Origin: a virus
Virus record (IMG/VR): IMGVR_UViG_3300004770_000076
Location: 1 to 29,563 of that record
DNA: 29,563 bases
Direction: 5' to 3' (one strand)
Made by a program: the position numbers and the translations under genes. The notes below the pieces were generated by a model. It did no database searches. It was not told the DNA's origin and saw only the letters and a program-made list of their open reading frames with translations. Shown here one piece after another: positions 7,926 to 18,019 of the stretch (within the stretch, counting starts at the first letter, position 1; the number at the start of each line of letters is the position of its first letter).

Positions 7926-9885
7926 TGTTCCTCAAATCCAAGCCCGCTTAAAGGGCATGAATCAGCAACAGCTTTTTCAAGAAGGCCAAGCCAATCAGAA
8001 TGACGCTTTAATGTTTTCGTTGGTCAACAATGAGAATATGAACCGCCAAAAAGCCAAACAAGCAATGATGGCACAACAAGCAGGCCAGCAGCAGCCACCT
8101 GTCAAACAACAAGATTTGATGGCAATGGCTCCTACTCCTGCGCCTAACATGGGCGCTGGTATCCCTTTGCAAGGTGCTGGTTCTCCGCAACAAATGGGGC
8201 AGAACCAACTGCCTGAAGAACAAGGTATTGGCGCCTTGCCTGCACCAAATTTAACCAAACTGGCGGGTGGCGGTATTACTGGGTATGCGGACGAGGGTCT
8301 GGTTAATAAAGATCCTAAACAAGTGTTTGCTCAGCAATACCAAGGACTTGCTACGCAAGTTGCGCAACAATTGGGTGTTAGTCCCGGCGTTGTTATTGCG
8401 CACTGGGGTCAAGAATCTGCATGGGGTAAAAAACCTGTTGGCCAGTACAACTTTGGAAACATCAAAGACTTTTCAGGCAAAGGCACTAAAGCGTTTGATA
8501 AATCTGAAAAAAGCACATCTGCTTATCGTAACTACGATGATCCACAGGATTTTGCCAATGACTATGTGGATCAAATTAAACGGAATTTTCCAAAAGCTGT
8601 TGGCGCGGGTTCGGACATTCGTGCTTTTTCATCGGGCCTACAAAACGGAAGACTCGGACAGTACGCATCTGATGCTAACTACGGCAAACACTTGACAAGT
8701 ACGTTTAATAGCATCCTGCCCTTTAGCCCTGCACAAGCGGAAACAGTACCCGGTGCACAACCAAAAGCAACCGCACCTGTTTCTTCAGCATCCATGATAC
8801 CCGGACAAAGTGTGAAAGCTCCGGCATATGTGGCGCCACAAAAAGGTTTCTTTGGAAACATGGCGGACAAAATGGGTATTTCTGAAGATACCCAAATGAA
8901 TCTTGGCAATTTAGCCAATGCGGCGGCGGGTGCTACGGGCGCTACTTTTATTCCAAGTTATTTGCCTAGAGTAGGGTTAGGTCTTGCCGGATTGGGTGAA
9001 AAAATATACAGCAAGTTTGCGCCTGAAGCAGGTGCAGTTGGTCAAAAAGGTATAGCTGAATTACAAGCGGCAAACAAAGCGGCGCAAGTAGAAAAAGGTG
9101 TGCAAGGCGCACAAGAGGCGGGCTCAACGCTAGAAGAACAAGATTACATCCGTAAAATGATGGAAGCTAATCAGCAAGCACAATTACCCAGCAAGGCGCT
9201 TGAACTTCAAAACGCATCTACTGTAAGACAGGCTACTGAAGCCGCGCGTATGCTTGAAGGTGCTAATGCCGCTAGAGCCACCGCCGCTGGAACAGCAGGG
9301 GTTGCTGATCTTTCAAATGCAATGGCGCAACCATCGACACCCACCACCGCACCCGTTGCTTCCACCACAACGCCAAACTACGATGCAATGACGGAAGAAG
9401 CCGACAGAGAGTTTGGGCCTAAACTACAAGGCACGCCTACAGTACCTTCTATAAGTGATATAACCAAAACAGTCACCAAGCCCGAAGGCGGTAGGGACTG
9501 GAACGATATGCTGTTGAATCTTGGCCTTGGGTTGATGGCAGGGCAGTCTCCATATGCTTTACAGAACCTTGGTACCGCCGGTTTGGGCGCTTTGAAAGCA
9601 GACCGCGAACAGAAAAATCAAGCCATGCAAGACGCGTATTTAAAAGCCAAAACATTGGAGACTATGAACGCCTCTGATCCTGAATGGCTTAAACAAATGG
9701 CTGAACTTAAACGTGAGAAATTTGATCCACTTTCTGCGTACAATCAGTACATTCTTTCTCATCAAAAGCTTGCAGCCACCCCTGGCGCAGAAGTTGGCGC
9801 ATTAATGAATTACCCTGATTTTGTTAGGCAGTTTCCAATGGCCACTTCTGCTCCTCCCCAAGGCGCTAACTTACGGGCAAAATAA
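7918..9885 (+). CDS. Ejection-type virion protein with lysozyme/glucosaminidase-like domain
   Basis: The product has 655 residues. A cell-wall hydrolase-like domain spans about residues 136-270. The helix GVSPGVVIAHWGQESAWGKK is followed by YNFGNIK, the usual GH73 / FlgJ-type pattern, with Glu166 the likely catalytic acid. Before it lie a Gln-rich segment (about 15-70), a Pro/Ala region and a LAGGGITGYADEG motif (about 115-128). After it come a Pro/Ala linker, a Gly/Ala hydrophobic segment (about 333-370), a coiled coil (about 375-445) and a helical tail. Combining a muralytic domain with coiled coils fits a protein that locally opens peptidoglycan at infection, as T7 gp16 does. It overlaps its upstream neighbour by 8 nt. 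Confidence 0.7.
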   Translation: MFNVPQIQARLKGMNQQQLFQEGQANQNDALMFSLVNNENMNRQKAKQAMMAQQAGQQQPPVKQQDLMAMAPTPAPNMGAGIPLQGAGSPQQMGQNQLPEEQGIGALPAPNLTKLAGGGITGYADEGLVNKDPKQVFAQQYQGLATQVAQQLGVSPGVVIAHWGQESAWGKKPVGQYNFGNIKDFSGKGTKAFDKSEKSTSAYRNYDDPQDFANDYVDQIKRNFPKAVGAGSDIRAFSSGLQNGRLGQYASDANYGKHLTSTFNSILPFSPAQAETVPGAQPKATAPVSSASMIPGQSVKAPAYVAPQKGFFGNMADKMGISEDTQMNLGNLANAAAGATGATFIPSYLPRVGLGLAGLGEKIYSKFAPEAGAVGQKGIAELQAANKAAQVEKGVQGAQEAGSTLEEQDYIRKMMEANQQAQLPSKALELQNASTVRQATEAARMLEGANAARATAAGTAGVADLSNAMAQPSTPTTAPVASTTTPNYDAMTEEADREFGPKLQGTPTVPSISDITKTVTKPEGGRDWNDMLLNLGLGLMAGQSPYALQNLGTAGLGALKADREQKNQAMQDAYLKAKTLETMNASDPEWLKQMAELKREKFDPLSAYNQYILSHQKLAATPGAEVGALMNYPDFVRQFPMATSAPPQGANLRAK

Positions 9886-9887
9886 TT

Positions 9888-12800
9888 ATGGCTGAACAAC
9901 AGTACGTCCAACTACCCGATAATTCATATTACCCTCTCAGCAAAGGGGAAAGTGCGGCGCAAGCGTATGCAGTGGCTATGCAAAAATACCCCGAAGCGTT
10001 TGCCACAAAAGCTGTTGAAGCTGAAAAACCAAAAGCAGACACTGGTCTTCTGTCTGAACTTGGCGCAGGGTTTAGGGGCGGTGCAGGGTCAGCATTGTCG
10101 GGTTTGGGCGAACTGACAGGGCTGGAAGGGCTACGCGCCTATGGTGAAAAGCAAAAAGCCAAAGCCGCTGAAACGCCCGAAGCTGAAGGTATTTTGGGCG
10201 ATGTCGCTCGTGGTGCGGGTAGTATGGCTGGGCGGTTTGGGGCTCCGGTACTAGCAGGTATTGGGGCTACGGCCTTGTTGCCTGAAGCAATAGCATCCGC
10301 GCCTATCGTTGGTGCGTTAACCGCAGGGCGTCTTGCGGGAGCCGCAGGCTTTGCCGCGGTAGATGCGCCTACTAACATTGGTGAACATTTACAAGCTCAA
10401 AAAGCGGCGGGTCAAGAACCCAACATAGCCAAAGCCATTGCCGTGGGCGTTGGCCAGACTGCGCTTAATTTGTTGGGTGGTGAAGTCATTTCTAGCCCAA
10501 TGCGGAGCATCTTGGGTAAGACCGCCGCAGAACAAGCATCCGCTTTTGTGCCTGATATTCTTGCAGGCAAGATGACTGCGGAAGAAGCATCCAAGCAAGT
10601 GGGCGGATTTTTACGTAACTTTCTCCAAGGCACAGCGCAGAACGCGGCTGTAGGTACAGGTTTGATGGCAGGCAGTGAGGCTATGACCCGTGCAGGGCTC
10701 GGCCAAGATGTGACTTCTCCTCAAGCCATTGAGCAGTATATGGGCGCAGGCAAGTCTGCATTGGAGATGGCGCCGTTATTTGGTGCATTCCACGCTTACG
10801 GCGCTCGGGGTCAAGCCAGAGGTATTTTGGGTCAAGCGGAAGAAGCTCGCCAAGTGGGCGAGTCACAGAAAGCTGCACAGGCAGCATCTCTTGAAGCACA
10901 AAGAGTAGCTGATGAAGAAGCAAAAGCCGAAGCCCATAGACAAACGCCTGCATACGCTATAGATATTGGTAAACAATACGATGAAGCGTTGGCTAAACGT
11001 GATGAAATGCTTGCGGGTTTGGTTAAGCCTGAGAAAAGTGCTGACCCTGCCACTAGAGCGCAGTATGTGGCTGACCTCCAAGCTGTTAGAGAACATACTA
11101 AAAACACGTTGATGCCTTTGGTTCCTGAGTACAACCGTACTCGGGCATTGCGCAAACAAGAATTAGACAAACAACAAGCCGAAGCAGAAGCGCAGAAACA
11201 AGCTGATGCGCTTAAAGAACAGCAACGTCAAGCGGCTATTGAACAGCAAGCGGCGGGTATGCCCCAAGATGCACAAACTCTTGCATACCACCAAGAAACT
11301 CAAGGCACATTGCCCGGCATCGAGCCTGCGCCGAAAGCACCTGCACCCCCTAAAGCAGGCCCAACACCTGCGGAACTGTACGCACACTTGCAGTACTTGC
11401 AACGTCTTAAAGATGACCATCAAGCACAAGAACGTGAGATTGGCGTTAGTGGGGATTTAGATGCTTTTGAAGAATTTTCCAAACAGACCAATGCCGTTAA
11501 TAAAGCATACGCTGATACAGAGAAAGCATTGAAAGATGCGGGTGGTTTTAACGAAAACGAACCCCACCCCGCTCTTGCCGCACACGATGCTTACAATAAA
11601 GCGTACGACGAGTTCCATGCAAAGAGCAACATGGGCAGTGAAGAGGGCTACGACCGAGATAAAGCCCTGAAACTTTTGCCTAAAGTTAAGGCCGCAAAGG
11701 CGCATTTAGATGCAATCGTTGCCGAGCATGGCGAAGCGCCTGAAGCCGTACAACAACGCTTTGACTTTGGCCCTGAAGACAGAACGAACTACTTAGAGCC
11801 AAGAGCGGAATTTGCCGCACGCGTCTACAAGCCCGGTGCTCCTGAAGCAGAAGCCCAAGAGCAGGCTTTTATTGAAGAAGCTCGCCGTAGAGACGACGAA
11901 GAAAACGCACGCCTTGCCAAAGTTAATCCAGAAATTAGTGCCTTGGGCGCTATGGGGCTTAGGAAAAACCCTGAGTTACGTGCGGCAAATGAACTTGAGA
12001 ATGCACGCATTCTTAAAGGTATGCCCGAAAGACAAGCCAAATTGGCGGGGGCAGAACAACAAGATTTGTTTGGCACAGGTAATGTTTTAAACGAACCTAA
12101 AGAATTGCCCAAAAAGACACGCCCTGAAGATCGGTTGTATCGTCAGTTGGAAAGGGCATTTGCCGAAGACCCCAGCAGATGGTTACCTGAACAGCGCAGA
12201 CTTCTTGAGCGCGTATCCGAAAACTTGGATGTCATTGAACTAAGTCCCAAGCGCATGGAAATGGTGTCGGATTGGCTATACCACATTGACCATAATCGGT
12301 CGATGGAAAAGCTGGCTACCAAAGAAGGATTAAAGTACGTTAAGCGTGAAGACTTCCGCGCCAAAGAACTGACGGCAGAACTTGATCGCATGGAAGAGGG
12401 CAAGCGCTCGGAGACCGAGGGCGGTAAGACTGCGGTGCAAGGCGAACTTAAACTTGGCGAAACTACCGAAGCCAAAGGCCGACTGTTCAATACTCCCCAA
12501 GAATTCCAAGCGTATTTGGCAGGAGATGCGCTCAATGATATGCGCCGTTCAATGGGGCTTGTTCACCAAACAATGTCTAGGATCAGCCAACGTGTTGCGC
12601 CTATGCAGGCCAGAGCCGAAAGTCTTTTAAAGCAAGTAACGGGTTTACAAACGCAGTACGAGAAACTGAAAGAAGCTAAAGGCACAGAGATTGCCGACGC
12701 CAATAAGATGGTGCTTGACGCCAAGAAACGCCAGTCAGCGTTGACTCAGCGTTTGGATGAAGAGTTAAAAGATTTGCAAGCGGCGTACATCAAAGCCAAG

Positions 12801-15800
12801 ACTGAGTTTGACTTTGCTGTTCAAACATCCCACGATATCAGCAAGAATTTTGCCGCCAATGAAATTGGCGAGTTGGCCGATAAGGTAGTTGCCGCTAAAG
12901 CGGCAATGATGCAGGCAATGAAAAAGCCCGCCACCAAAAGCAACTGGGATGCAATGCGAGCCGAACAAGCCAAGGTGGTTGCCGCTGTTCGTGAACACCG
13001 CAACTACTTAAATAGAATGCACCGTGACCCAGAAGGGTTCTTGAACCGTGACTTGGATTTCCAATTGCAGTTACAGCATGAGCTTGACTCAATGGGCGCG
13101 CTACAACACAATTTGACCGCCGCTAAGTTTGACTTGGACATGGCTGTTGAGAAGCAACAACGTAGCCGCAAAAACAAAGCAGAAGCCAAAGCATCTGCAA
13201 CAGAACTTGAAACAGCAGAAAAAATTAAAGCTGAAGCGGTAGCCGCCAATGAAGCGCGAGACAAAGAAGCCGCTGAAATAATTGAACAAATTAAATCTTT
13301 AGACGACCGCCGTAGAAACCTACAACGAGTTGTTGATGAGCATTTGGGTCGTAGCAAAGCAGTTGCAAGCGAGCGTGCTGGCCCTGCTTTGGTGGAGTCT
13401 CAAGCGGAACGCGAGCTTAAAGATGGCGCGGCGCGCATTAAAGAACAGCAAAGTTTGGAAAGACTTGAAGCATTGCCGGGTGAAGAAATTTCTTTTGAGC
13501 CTCGCCGCAAAGTCTTGGATAAACTTAATATTACGCCTGACCATTTGGAAGCGCTTGATGAAAGTATTAAAGATGCCGATCAAGTAGTTAAGCACATTGA
13601 GGCGCTTAATGTTAAACGCCGAGTTGAGATTGAAGAAAAACAAAAACAAAAAGCCGGTACAAAAGATACAACGGTAAAAGAAGAAATTGAAAAAGACATT
13701 GCTAAGCGTCAAGAAGGTATTGTCAAGGGCAATGAAGACATTCAAAAAATTGAAAAGATTAAAGAGGATTTGCACGCTGAGATTGTAAACAAGACCGCAG
13801 ATGTAACAAAGTACAACGAGTTGCTTTCTAATGATCCCGAGATTGCCAATGCGGCGCTTAAAATAGTGCATGATCGCATACCCAAAGTACTGAAGTTGAT
13901 TGAAACGGTTCAAAGTCGTTTAAAAGAAACTGACGTCAAGCCTTCCGTTAAAGCTAGCCGTGTTCGGGATTTGCGCAATTACAAAAAAGAACTTGCAGAA
14001 TTGGAAGCCAAAGCCAATTTAATGCGCGGTATTGAGCGCAGGCCAGTTGGCGGTAGTAAAGAAATGCTGAAGACCGAGGCGGTGGAAGCGGGTACTAGAT
14101 TGCCTTCAAGGGTTATTGGCCCCGTGGTCAAGCCTGTTGTAACTGCGGGTAATATCCGCACTGGGGAAGGCACAACTGTATCCGAGCGCAAACTACCTCC
14201 TAAAAATAAAGCCACACAAGCTGGTGAAAAACGTGGCCTGACATCTACGCAAGCACAACGCGGCGCTAATAAAGACATTGAAAAAGGCTTGTTTAAAAAC
14301 GTTGAGAAAACGCCTCAAGAACCCGTCAGTGGCAAGTACACTGCCGAGCAACGTCCCAAAATTGCACCAAAGAAAAAAACCAACAATGATCTTTTGTTGG
14401 AACACGATGCTTTAACAGACGAAATTGCAGAGAACGAACGGAAACTCCATCAAGCGGAAATGGATGACGACAATGAAGCGGCGACCAAATATGAAGCGCT
14501 AGGCGTTGAGTTGGAGAAAAAGCTCGAACAAGTTGAAGAGCAAATGGATCAGCACAAGCCCACAGTATTGCGCACTTCCACCAAGCAAGGCGCTGGCATG
14601 AAAGCGGAAACCATTAAAAATATGGTTGACCGCATGACCCATGAGTGGGAGAAAATGCCTGATGTTGAGATCGTAGACACTGAGAAAGATTTGCCAGAGC
14701 ACATTCGGAACCAGTTAACGAAAGACGAGAAAACAGGTTTAGTTCCCGGCTTATACGACCCGACTACCAAGAAAGTGTATCTTATTGCATCAAACTTGCA
14801 CGACCAACAAGATGTAGTGCTGACTGTCTTGCACGAGATTGCAGGACACCACGGACTGCGTGAACTGCTTGGTGATACGTACGAGAGTACGATGAACAAA
14901 ATGTACGAAGGCAACAAAGCGCTACGTGAAAAAGTAGACGCTCGCATGAAAGCAGAGCCTAAGTTGTCTCGTGAGATAGCGGTTGAAGAGACACTTGCTG
15001 ACATGGCAGAAGAAGCCCCAAGAGCCAACGAACGTGGGCAAAATGTCTTTCGCAGAATTGGCTATGCAATTAAACAATGGATTGCCAAGATGTTTGGCAT
15101 CACCCACGTATCAGATGAAGAAGTTCTACAACTCGTTGCAAACGCACGACGCTATGTCAAAAAAGGCTTGGGCGCGGCAGGAGGTGAGTCTGGGTTCCGT
15201 CATTTTTTATATAGGACAACTCCAGAGTACGGCGCTAAAACGCCCCTTACTGAATTTACAAACAAGGTAGTTGCGCAACCGAAGACTTGGCGTGAGAAGT
15301 TGGGAAACTTTGCGTGGCTCCAAGCTGAGATGAACAACGTGGACATGCGGGCAGGTGTGCGGGAAGCTCTGCGCCTTGGCGCTAAAGCTACGGGGGATAG
15401 CCGTTCCTACGAGCAAGCCATGTACAACATTACCAAGGCCGACCAAAAGAGCTCGTTCACTAGATCGGTTCTTTTGAATGGTGGCCCCATTTTGTACACC
15501 GATGAAAAAGGTTTCCGTGGTGTTAAGGCTGCTGGCGGTGTGACTTACATGGATATCATGAAGCCTATATCCGACATCCCAGGCGGCAATGCCAGAGGCA
15601 AGATAGATCAAGCTACCGCTTATTTTATTGCGGTGCGCGCAGGCAATAAAGGTTTGGCTAAATTAGATCTTGGCGCTTTGGGCGTGACGGAAGCTGAGTT
15701 AAAAGCTGTTAAAGATACTGTTGATGCCGACCCAAGACTTAAAGCTGCATTGGAAAAGTCACGCTCGGCTTACAATGAGTACAACAAAAACTTAATTAAC

Positions 15801-17909
15801 TGGCTTGCGTCTACTGGCGCTATACCCAAGGGCGTTGCTGAACAGTTGCTTAAAGAAGGCGATTACGTTCCGTTTTACCGCATTAAAGAAAACGGCCAAG
15901 CCGATCTAGTGTTTAGCTCTGCTGTGACCATCAACATTGGGGACATCCGTCATCAGCCTTATTTGCATGAACTCAAAGGCGGTGAGACCAAAATCATGCC
16001 GCTTGATGAATCCATTCAGCGCAACACCACATTAATTGTAGACAAAGGCTTAACCAACTTGGCGGTCAAGAACACCGCATATGCCATGCAAAAGTTTGGT
16101 GAAGGCCACGGGCCAGTGAACCCCATCACAGGCAAGCGCGAGAATCTGATGCCAATTCACAGGGGTCATGGCCCTGCTGATCCCAATATTATTCGCTTTA
16201 ATCAAGAACCTGATCCTGCTGTCAAAGACGACACAGGCGAGCGTTGGTTAAAGATTAAGACTGACGGCACTGTGCTTGGCGGTATTCCTGCGGAGATTGT
16301 TATCCAAAGTTTGGAAGGCGCGCATTTAACTTTGCCCGCATTTCTAAAACTAGGCGGTCTTTTTGGGGATGTGTTGCGCTCTGGCGTGACGCGCTCACCG
16401 TTGTATGCTTTGCGCCAGTTGATTAAAGATCCGATGTCTATGGCCTTTACTGGCGGGTTGGACTACGGCCCACTGCGAGCTGTGCTCAAAGCAGGTACAG
16501 CGTTCATTGACATGAGTCGTGGAGACAGCAAAACAGAAGCCAAACTAATTGAAAAAGGTTTGATTCAAAGTGGAATCTTTACGGGCGATCAAAGCGATAT
16601 GGCCAAGTTTGCTTTGCAATTGGCAAGCGGTAAGGATGCGAACGCGATAACCCGACTGTTTGCTATGGCCGACAGAGTGGCAATGCGCGCTGACTCTGCA
16701 ACCCGTGTATTGGTTTATGAGAATGCCATTAAGAGAGGGCTGTCCGAGACGCAAGCGGATATGTTCACAATGGAATCCATGAACTACTACAAGCGCGGTT
16801 TGTCTCCCACGTTGCAGTACGCCAACCGCATGATACCTTTCTTTAACTCGCAGATTCAGGGCTTGAACGTACTGTACAAGGCAGCGCGTGGTCAGATGCC
16901 TTACGAAGAGCAGTTAAAGATTAAACAAAAATTCATGAACAATGCCATGATGCTGATGGGCGCGGGCTTGGTTTATGGTATGGCCATGCAAGACGACGAG
17001 TACTACATGAACGCCAAGCCGAAGGATCGCTACAGCAACTTCTTCTTACACTTGCCCGGCCTTGATGAGCCAATGAAATTGCCTTTGCCTTATGAAGCAG
17101 GCTATTTCTTCTCAGCCGCAGTTGCCGCAGTGGATGCAATGGTTGGTAAAACCGATACCAAGCAACAACTCAAGGCGCTTAAAGATATGTTCTTGAACTC
17201 TGTGCCGGGCTACACTTCGGACTTTATACCGCAGATAGCCAAGCCTGCTTTTGAAGTTGCGTTCAACCACGACTTTTATACGGGCGACAATATCGAGTCC
17301 AACAGTATGCAACGCAAGAGCATCGATGAGCGCTACAACAATGCGACTACTGAGTGGGCTAAAGCCATGTCCAAAGCGATCCCTGTGTTGTCACCAATTC
17401 AAACTGACTACATAGTCAAGGGTTACTTAGGCCAGTTGCCTATTGCCGCCCTGAAAGCGGCGGATGGCTTGTTCAAACCCGCAGAGACAGGCGAGAAACC
17501 TGCTATGCGCGCGTCAGACTTGCCTATCATTGGCGGGCAGTTCCAACGCAAATATGGCGGTGCAGAGACCGATGTCGTATATGGGCTGGCCAAACAAGCT
17601 ACTGAAGCGTCTGACTCCTACAAGAGTCTACTAAAACAAGGCCGAAGAGATGACGCCAAAGAGTATCTTGAAAATCATCGCGGGGAGATTTACGCGGCGG
17701 GCGCTTCAAGAAGGTTTGAAAAAGTCATGGGCGCATTGCGTCTTCAAGAAGATATTGCTCGCTCCAATAAAAACATGACGCCTGATGAGAAGCGTGCAAA
17801 GCTCGATAGCTTGGATGCGTTAAAGCAAAAAGAAGCAAACTTGTTTATGAAAGCTATTAAGGACGCAGAGGCCCGCGGTGAAAAAGCACCCCAATTAGCC
17901 CTGCCCTAA
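9888..17909 (+). CDS. Giant polyvalent ejected protein with HExxH metallopeptidase motif
   Basis: This 2,673-residue protein fills 27% of the window. The N-terminus (LPDNSYYPLSKGESAAQAYAVAMQKYPEAF) is followed by a long Gly/Ala hydrophobic region (about 50-300) that could insert in membrane. Extensive Ala/Glu/Lys coiled coils run to about 1570. A protease-like domain has HEIAGHHGL at 1649-1657 and a candidate third ligand in VEETLADMAE (Glu1700 or Glu1701), suggesting a gluzincin zinc peptidase. The C-terminal third (about 2140-2560, SPLYALRQLIKDPM, YANRMIPFFNSQIQG) matches my memory of large polyvalent protein domain LPD38. Such proteins are packaged and injected. It begins 2 nt after the preceding stop and has no separate promoter visible. 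Confidence 0.75.
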   Translation: MAEQQYVQLPDNSYYPLSKGESAAQAYAVAMQKYPEAFATKAVEAEKPKADTGLLSELGAGFRGGAGSALSGLGELTGLEGLRAYGEKQKAKAAETPEAEGILGDVARGAGSMAGRFGAPVLAGIGATALLPEAIASAPIVGALTAGRLAGAAGFAAVDAPTNIGEHLQAQKAAGQEPNIAKAIAVGVGQTALNLLGGEVISSPMRSILGKTAAEQASAFVPDILAGKMTAEEASKQVGGFLRNFLQGTAQNAAVGTGLMAGSEAMTRAGLGQDVTSPQAIEQYMGAGKSALEMAPLFGAFHAYGARGQARGILGQAEEARQVGESQKAAQAASLEAQRVADEEAKAEAHRQTPAYAIDIGKQYDEALAKRDEMLAGLVKPEKSADPATRAQYVADLQAVREHTKNTLMPLVPEYNRTRALRKQELDKQQAEAEAQKQADALKEQQRQAAIEQQAAGMPQDAQTLAYHQETQGTLPGIEPAPKAPAPPKAGPTPAELYAHLQYLQRLKDDHQAQEREIGVSGDLDAFEEFSKQTNAVNKAYADTEKALKDAGGFNENEPHPALAAHDAYNKAYDEFHAKSNMGSEEGYDRDKALKLLPKVKAAKAHLDAIVAEHGEAPEAVQQRFDFGPEDRTNYLEPRAEFAARVYKPGAPEAEAQEQAFIEEARRRDDEENARLAKVNPEISALGAMGLRKNPELRAANELENARILKGMPERQAKLAGAEQQDLFGTGNVLNEPKELPKKTRPEDRLYRQLERAFAEDPSRWLPEQRRLLERVSENLDVIELSPKRMEMVSDWLYHIDHNRSMEKLATKEGLKYVKREDFRAKELTAELDRMEEGKRSETEGGKTAVQGELKLGETTEAKGRLFNTPQEFQAYLAGDALNDMRRSMGLVHQTMSRISQRVAPMQARAESLLKQVTGLQTQYEKLKEAKGTEIADANKMVLDAKKRQSALTQRLDEELKDLQAAYIKAKTEFDFAVQTSHDISKNFAANEIGELADKVVAAKAAMMQAMKKPATKSNWDAMRAEQAKVVAAVREHRNYLNRMHRDPEGFLNRDLDFQLQLQHELDSMGALQHNLTAAKFDLDMAVEKQQRSRKNKAEAKASATELETAEKIKAEAVAANEARDKEAAEIIEQIKSLDDRRRNLQRVVDEHLGRSKAVASERAGPALVESQAERELKDGAARIKEQQSLERLEALPGEEISFEPRRKVLDKLNITPDHLEALDESIKDADQVVKHIEALNVKRRVEIEEKQKQKAGTKDTTVKEEIEKDIAKRQEGIVKGNEDIQKIEKIKEDLHAEIVNKTADVTKYNELLSNDPEIANAALKIVHDRIPKVLKLIETVQSRLKETDVKPSVKASRVRDLRNYKKELAELEAKANLMRGIERRPVGGSKEMLKTEAVEAGTRLPSRVIGPVVKPVVTAGNIRTGEGTTVSERKLPPKNKATQAGEKRGLTSTQAQRGANKDIEKGLFKNVEKTPQEPVSGKYTAEQRPKIAPKKKTNNDLLLEHDALTDEIAENERKLHQAEMDDDNEAATKYEALGVELEKKLEQVEEQMDQHKPTVLRTSTKQGAGMKAETIKNMVDRMTHEWEKMPDVEIVDTEKDLPEHIRNQLTKDEKTGLVPGLYDPTTKKVYLIASNLHDQQDVVLTVLHEIAGHHGLRELLGDTYESTMNKMYEGNKALREKVDARMKAEPKLSREIAVEETLADMAEEAPRANERGQNVFRRIGYAIKQWIAKMFGITHVSDEEVLQLVANARRYVKKGLGAAGGESGFRHFLYRTTPEYGAKTPLTEFTNKVVAQPKTWREKLGNFAWLQAEMNNVDMRAGVREALRLGAKATGDSRSYEQAMYNITKADQKSSFTRSVLLNGGPILYTDEKGFRGVKAAGGVTYMDIMKPISDIPGGNARGKIDQATAYFIAVRAGNKGLAKLDLGALGVTEAELKAVKDTVDADPRLKAALEKSRSAYNEYNKNLINWLASTGAIPKGVAEQLLKEGDYVPFYRIKENGQADLVFSSAVTINIGDIRHQPYLHELKGGETKIMPLDESIQRNTTLIVDKGLTNLAVKNTAYAMQKFGEGHGPVNPITGKRENLMPIHRGHGPADPNIIRFNQEPDPAVKDDTGERWLKIKTDGTVLGGIPAEIVIQSLEGAHLTLPAFLKLGGLFGDVLRSGVTRSPLYALRQLIKDPMSMAFTGGLDYGPLRAVLKAGTAFIDMSRGDSKTEAKLIEKGLIQSGIFTGDQSDMAKFALQLASGKDANAITRLFAMADRVAMRADSATRVLVYENAIKRGLSETQADMFTMESMNYYKRGLSPTLQYANRMIPFFNSQIQGLNVLYKAARGQMPYEEQLKIKQKFMNNAMMLMGAGLVYGMAMQDDEYYMNAKPKDRYSNFFLHLPGLDEPMKLPLPYEAGYFFSAAVAAVDAMVGKTDTKQQLKALKDMFLNSVPGYTSDFIPQIAKPAFEVAFNHDFYTGDNIESNSMQRKSIDERYNNATTEWAKAMSKAIPVLSPIQTDYIVKGYLGQLPIAALKAADGLFKPAETGEKPAMRASDLPIIGGQFQRKYGGAETDVVYGLAKQATEASDSYKSLLKQGRRDDAKEYLENHRGEIYAAGASRRFEKVMGALRLQEDIARSNKNMTPDEKRAKLDSLDALKQKEANLFMKAIKDAEARGEKAPQLALP

Positions 17910-17956
17910 TACCGACAGTGGCCTTGGCATCGAACAGCCTGTAGTGCAAAGCGGAT

Positions 17957-17984
17957 TGGAGACCGTTAGTTTTAACGGTCTCCA
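17957..17984. terminator. Strong 12-bp hairpin between converging operons
   Basis: TGGAGACCGTTA (17957-17968) pairs perfectly with its reverse complement (17973-17984) around a GTTT loop. It lies 47 nt after the giant gene stop. No T-run follows on either strand, so it may be a factor-assisted or RNA-stabilising 3' structure rather than a standard intrinsic terminator. Confidence 0.5.
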
Positions 17985-17990
17985 CATCTA

Positions 17991-18014
17991 GGCAAGGGAT
18001 AAAAAATCCCTGCC
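17991..18014. terminator. Second hairpin, 3' end of the primase transcript
   Basis: AGGGAT (17995-18000) pairs with ATCCCT (18006-18011) around a 5-base A loop, and GGC/GCC flanks (17991-17993, 18012-18014) extend it past a bulged A. It lies 6 nt beyond the primase stop. The T5 on the minus strand is in the loop, not after the stem, so termination strength is uncertain. Confidence 0.4.
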
Positions 18015-18019
18015 CTTTC

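Noticed and set aside
12057-12071. QQDLF in the giant protein as a clamp-binding site
   Set aside because: Only a partial match to QL[SD]LF and internal to a coiled-coil region; kept only as a remark.
13320-13913. 197-residue minus-strand frame inside the giant gene
   Set aside because: Phe/Leu/Asn-rich antisense shadow of a Lys/Glu coiled-coil region; no ribosome site and no domain.
14549-15028. 159-residue minus-strand frame opposite the protease-like region
   Set aside because: Serine-rich antisense shadow with no motif; the plus strand has HExxH here.
17910-18019. Possible tRNA or attachment site in the convergence gap
   Set aside because: The hairpins do not form a cloverleaf, no CCA end or T-loop is seen, and no integrase is present.
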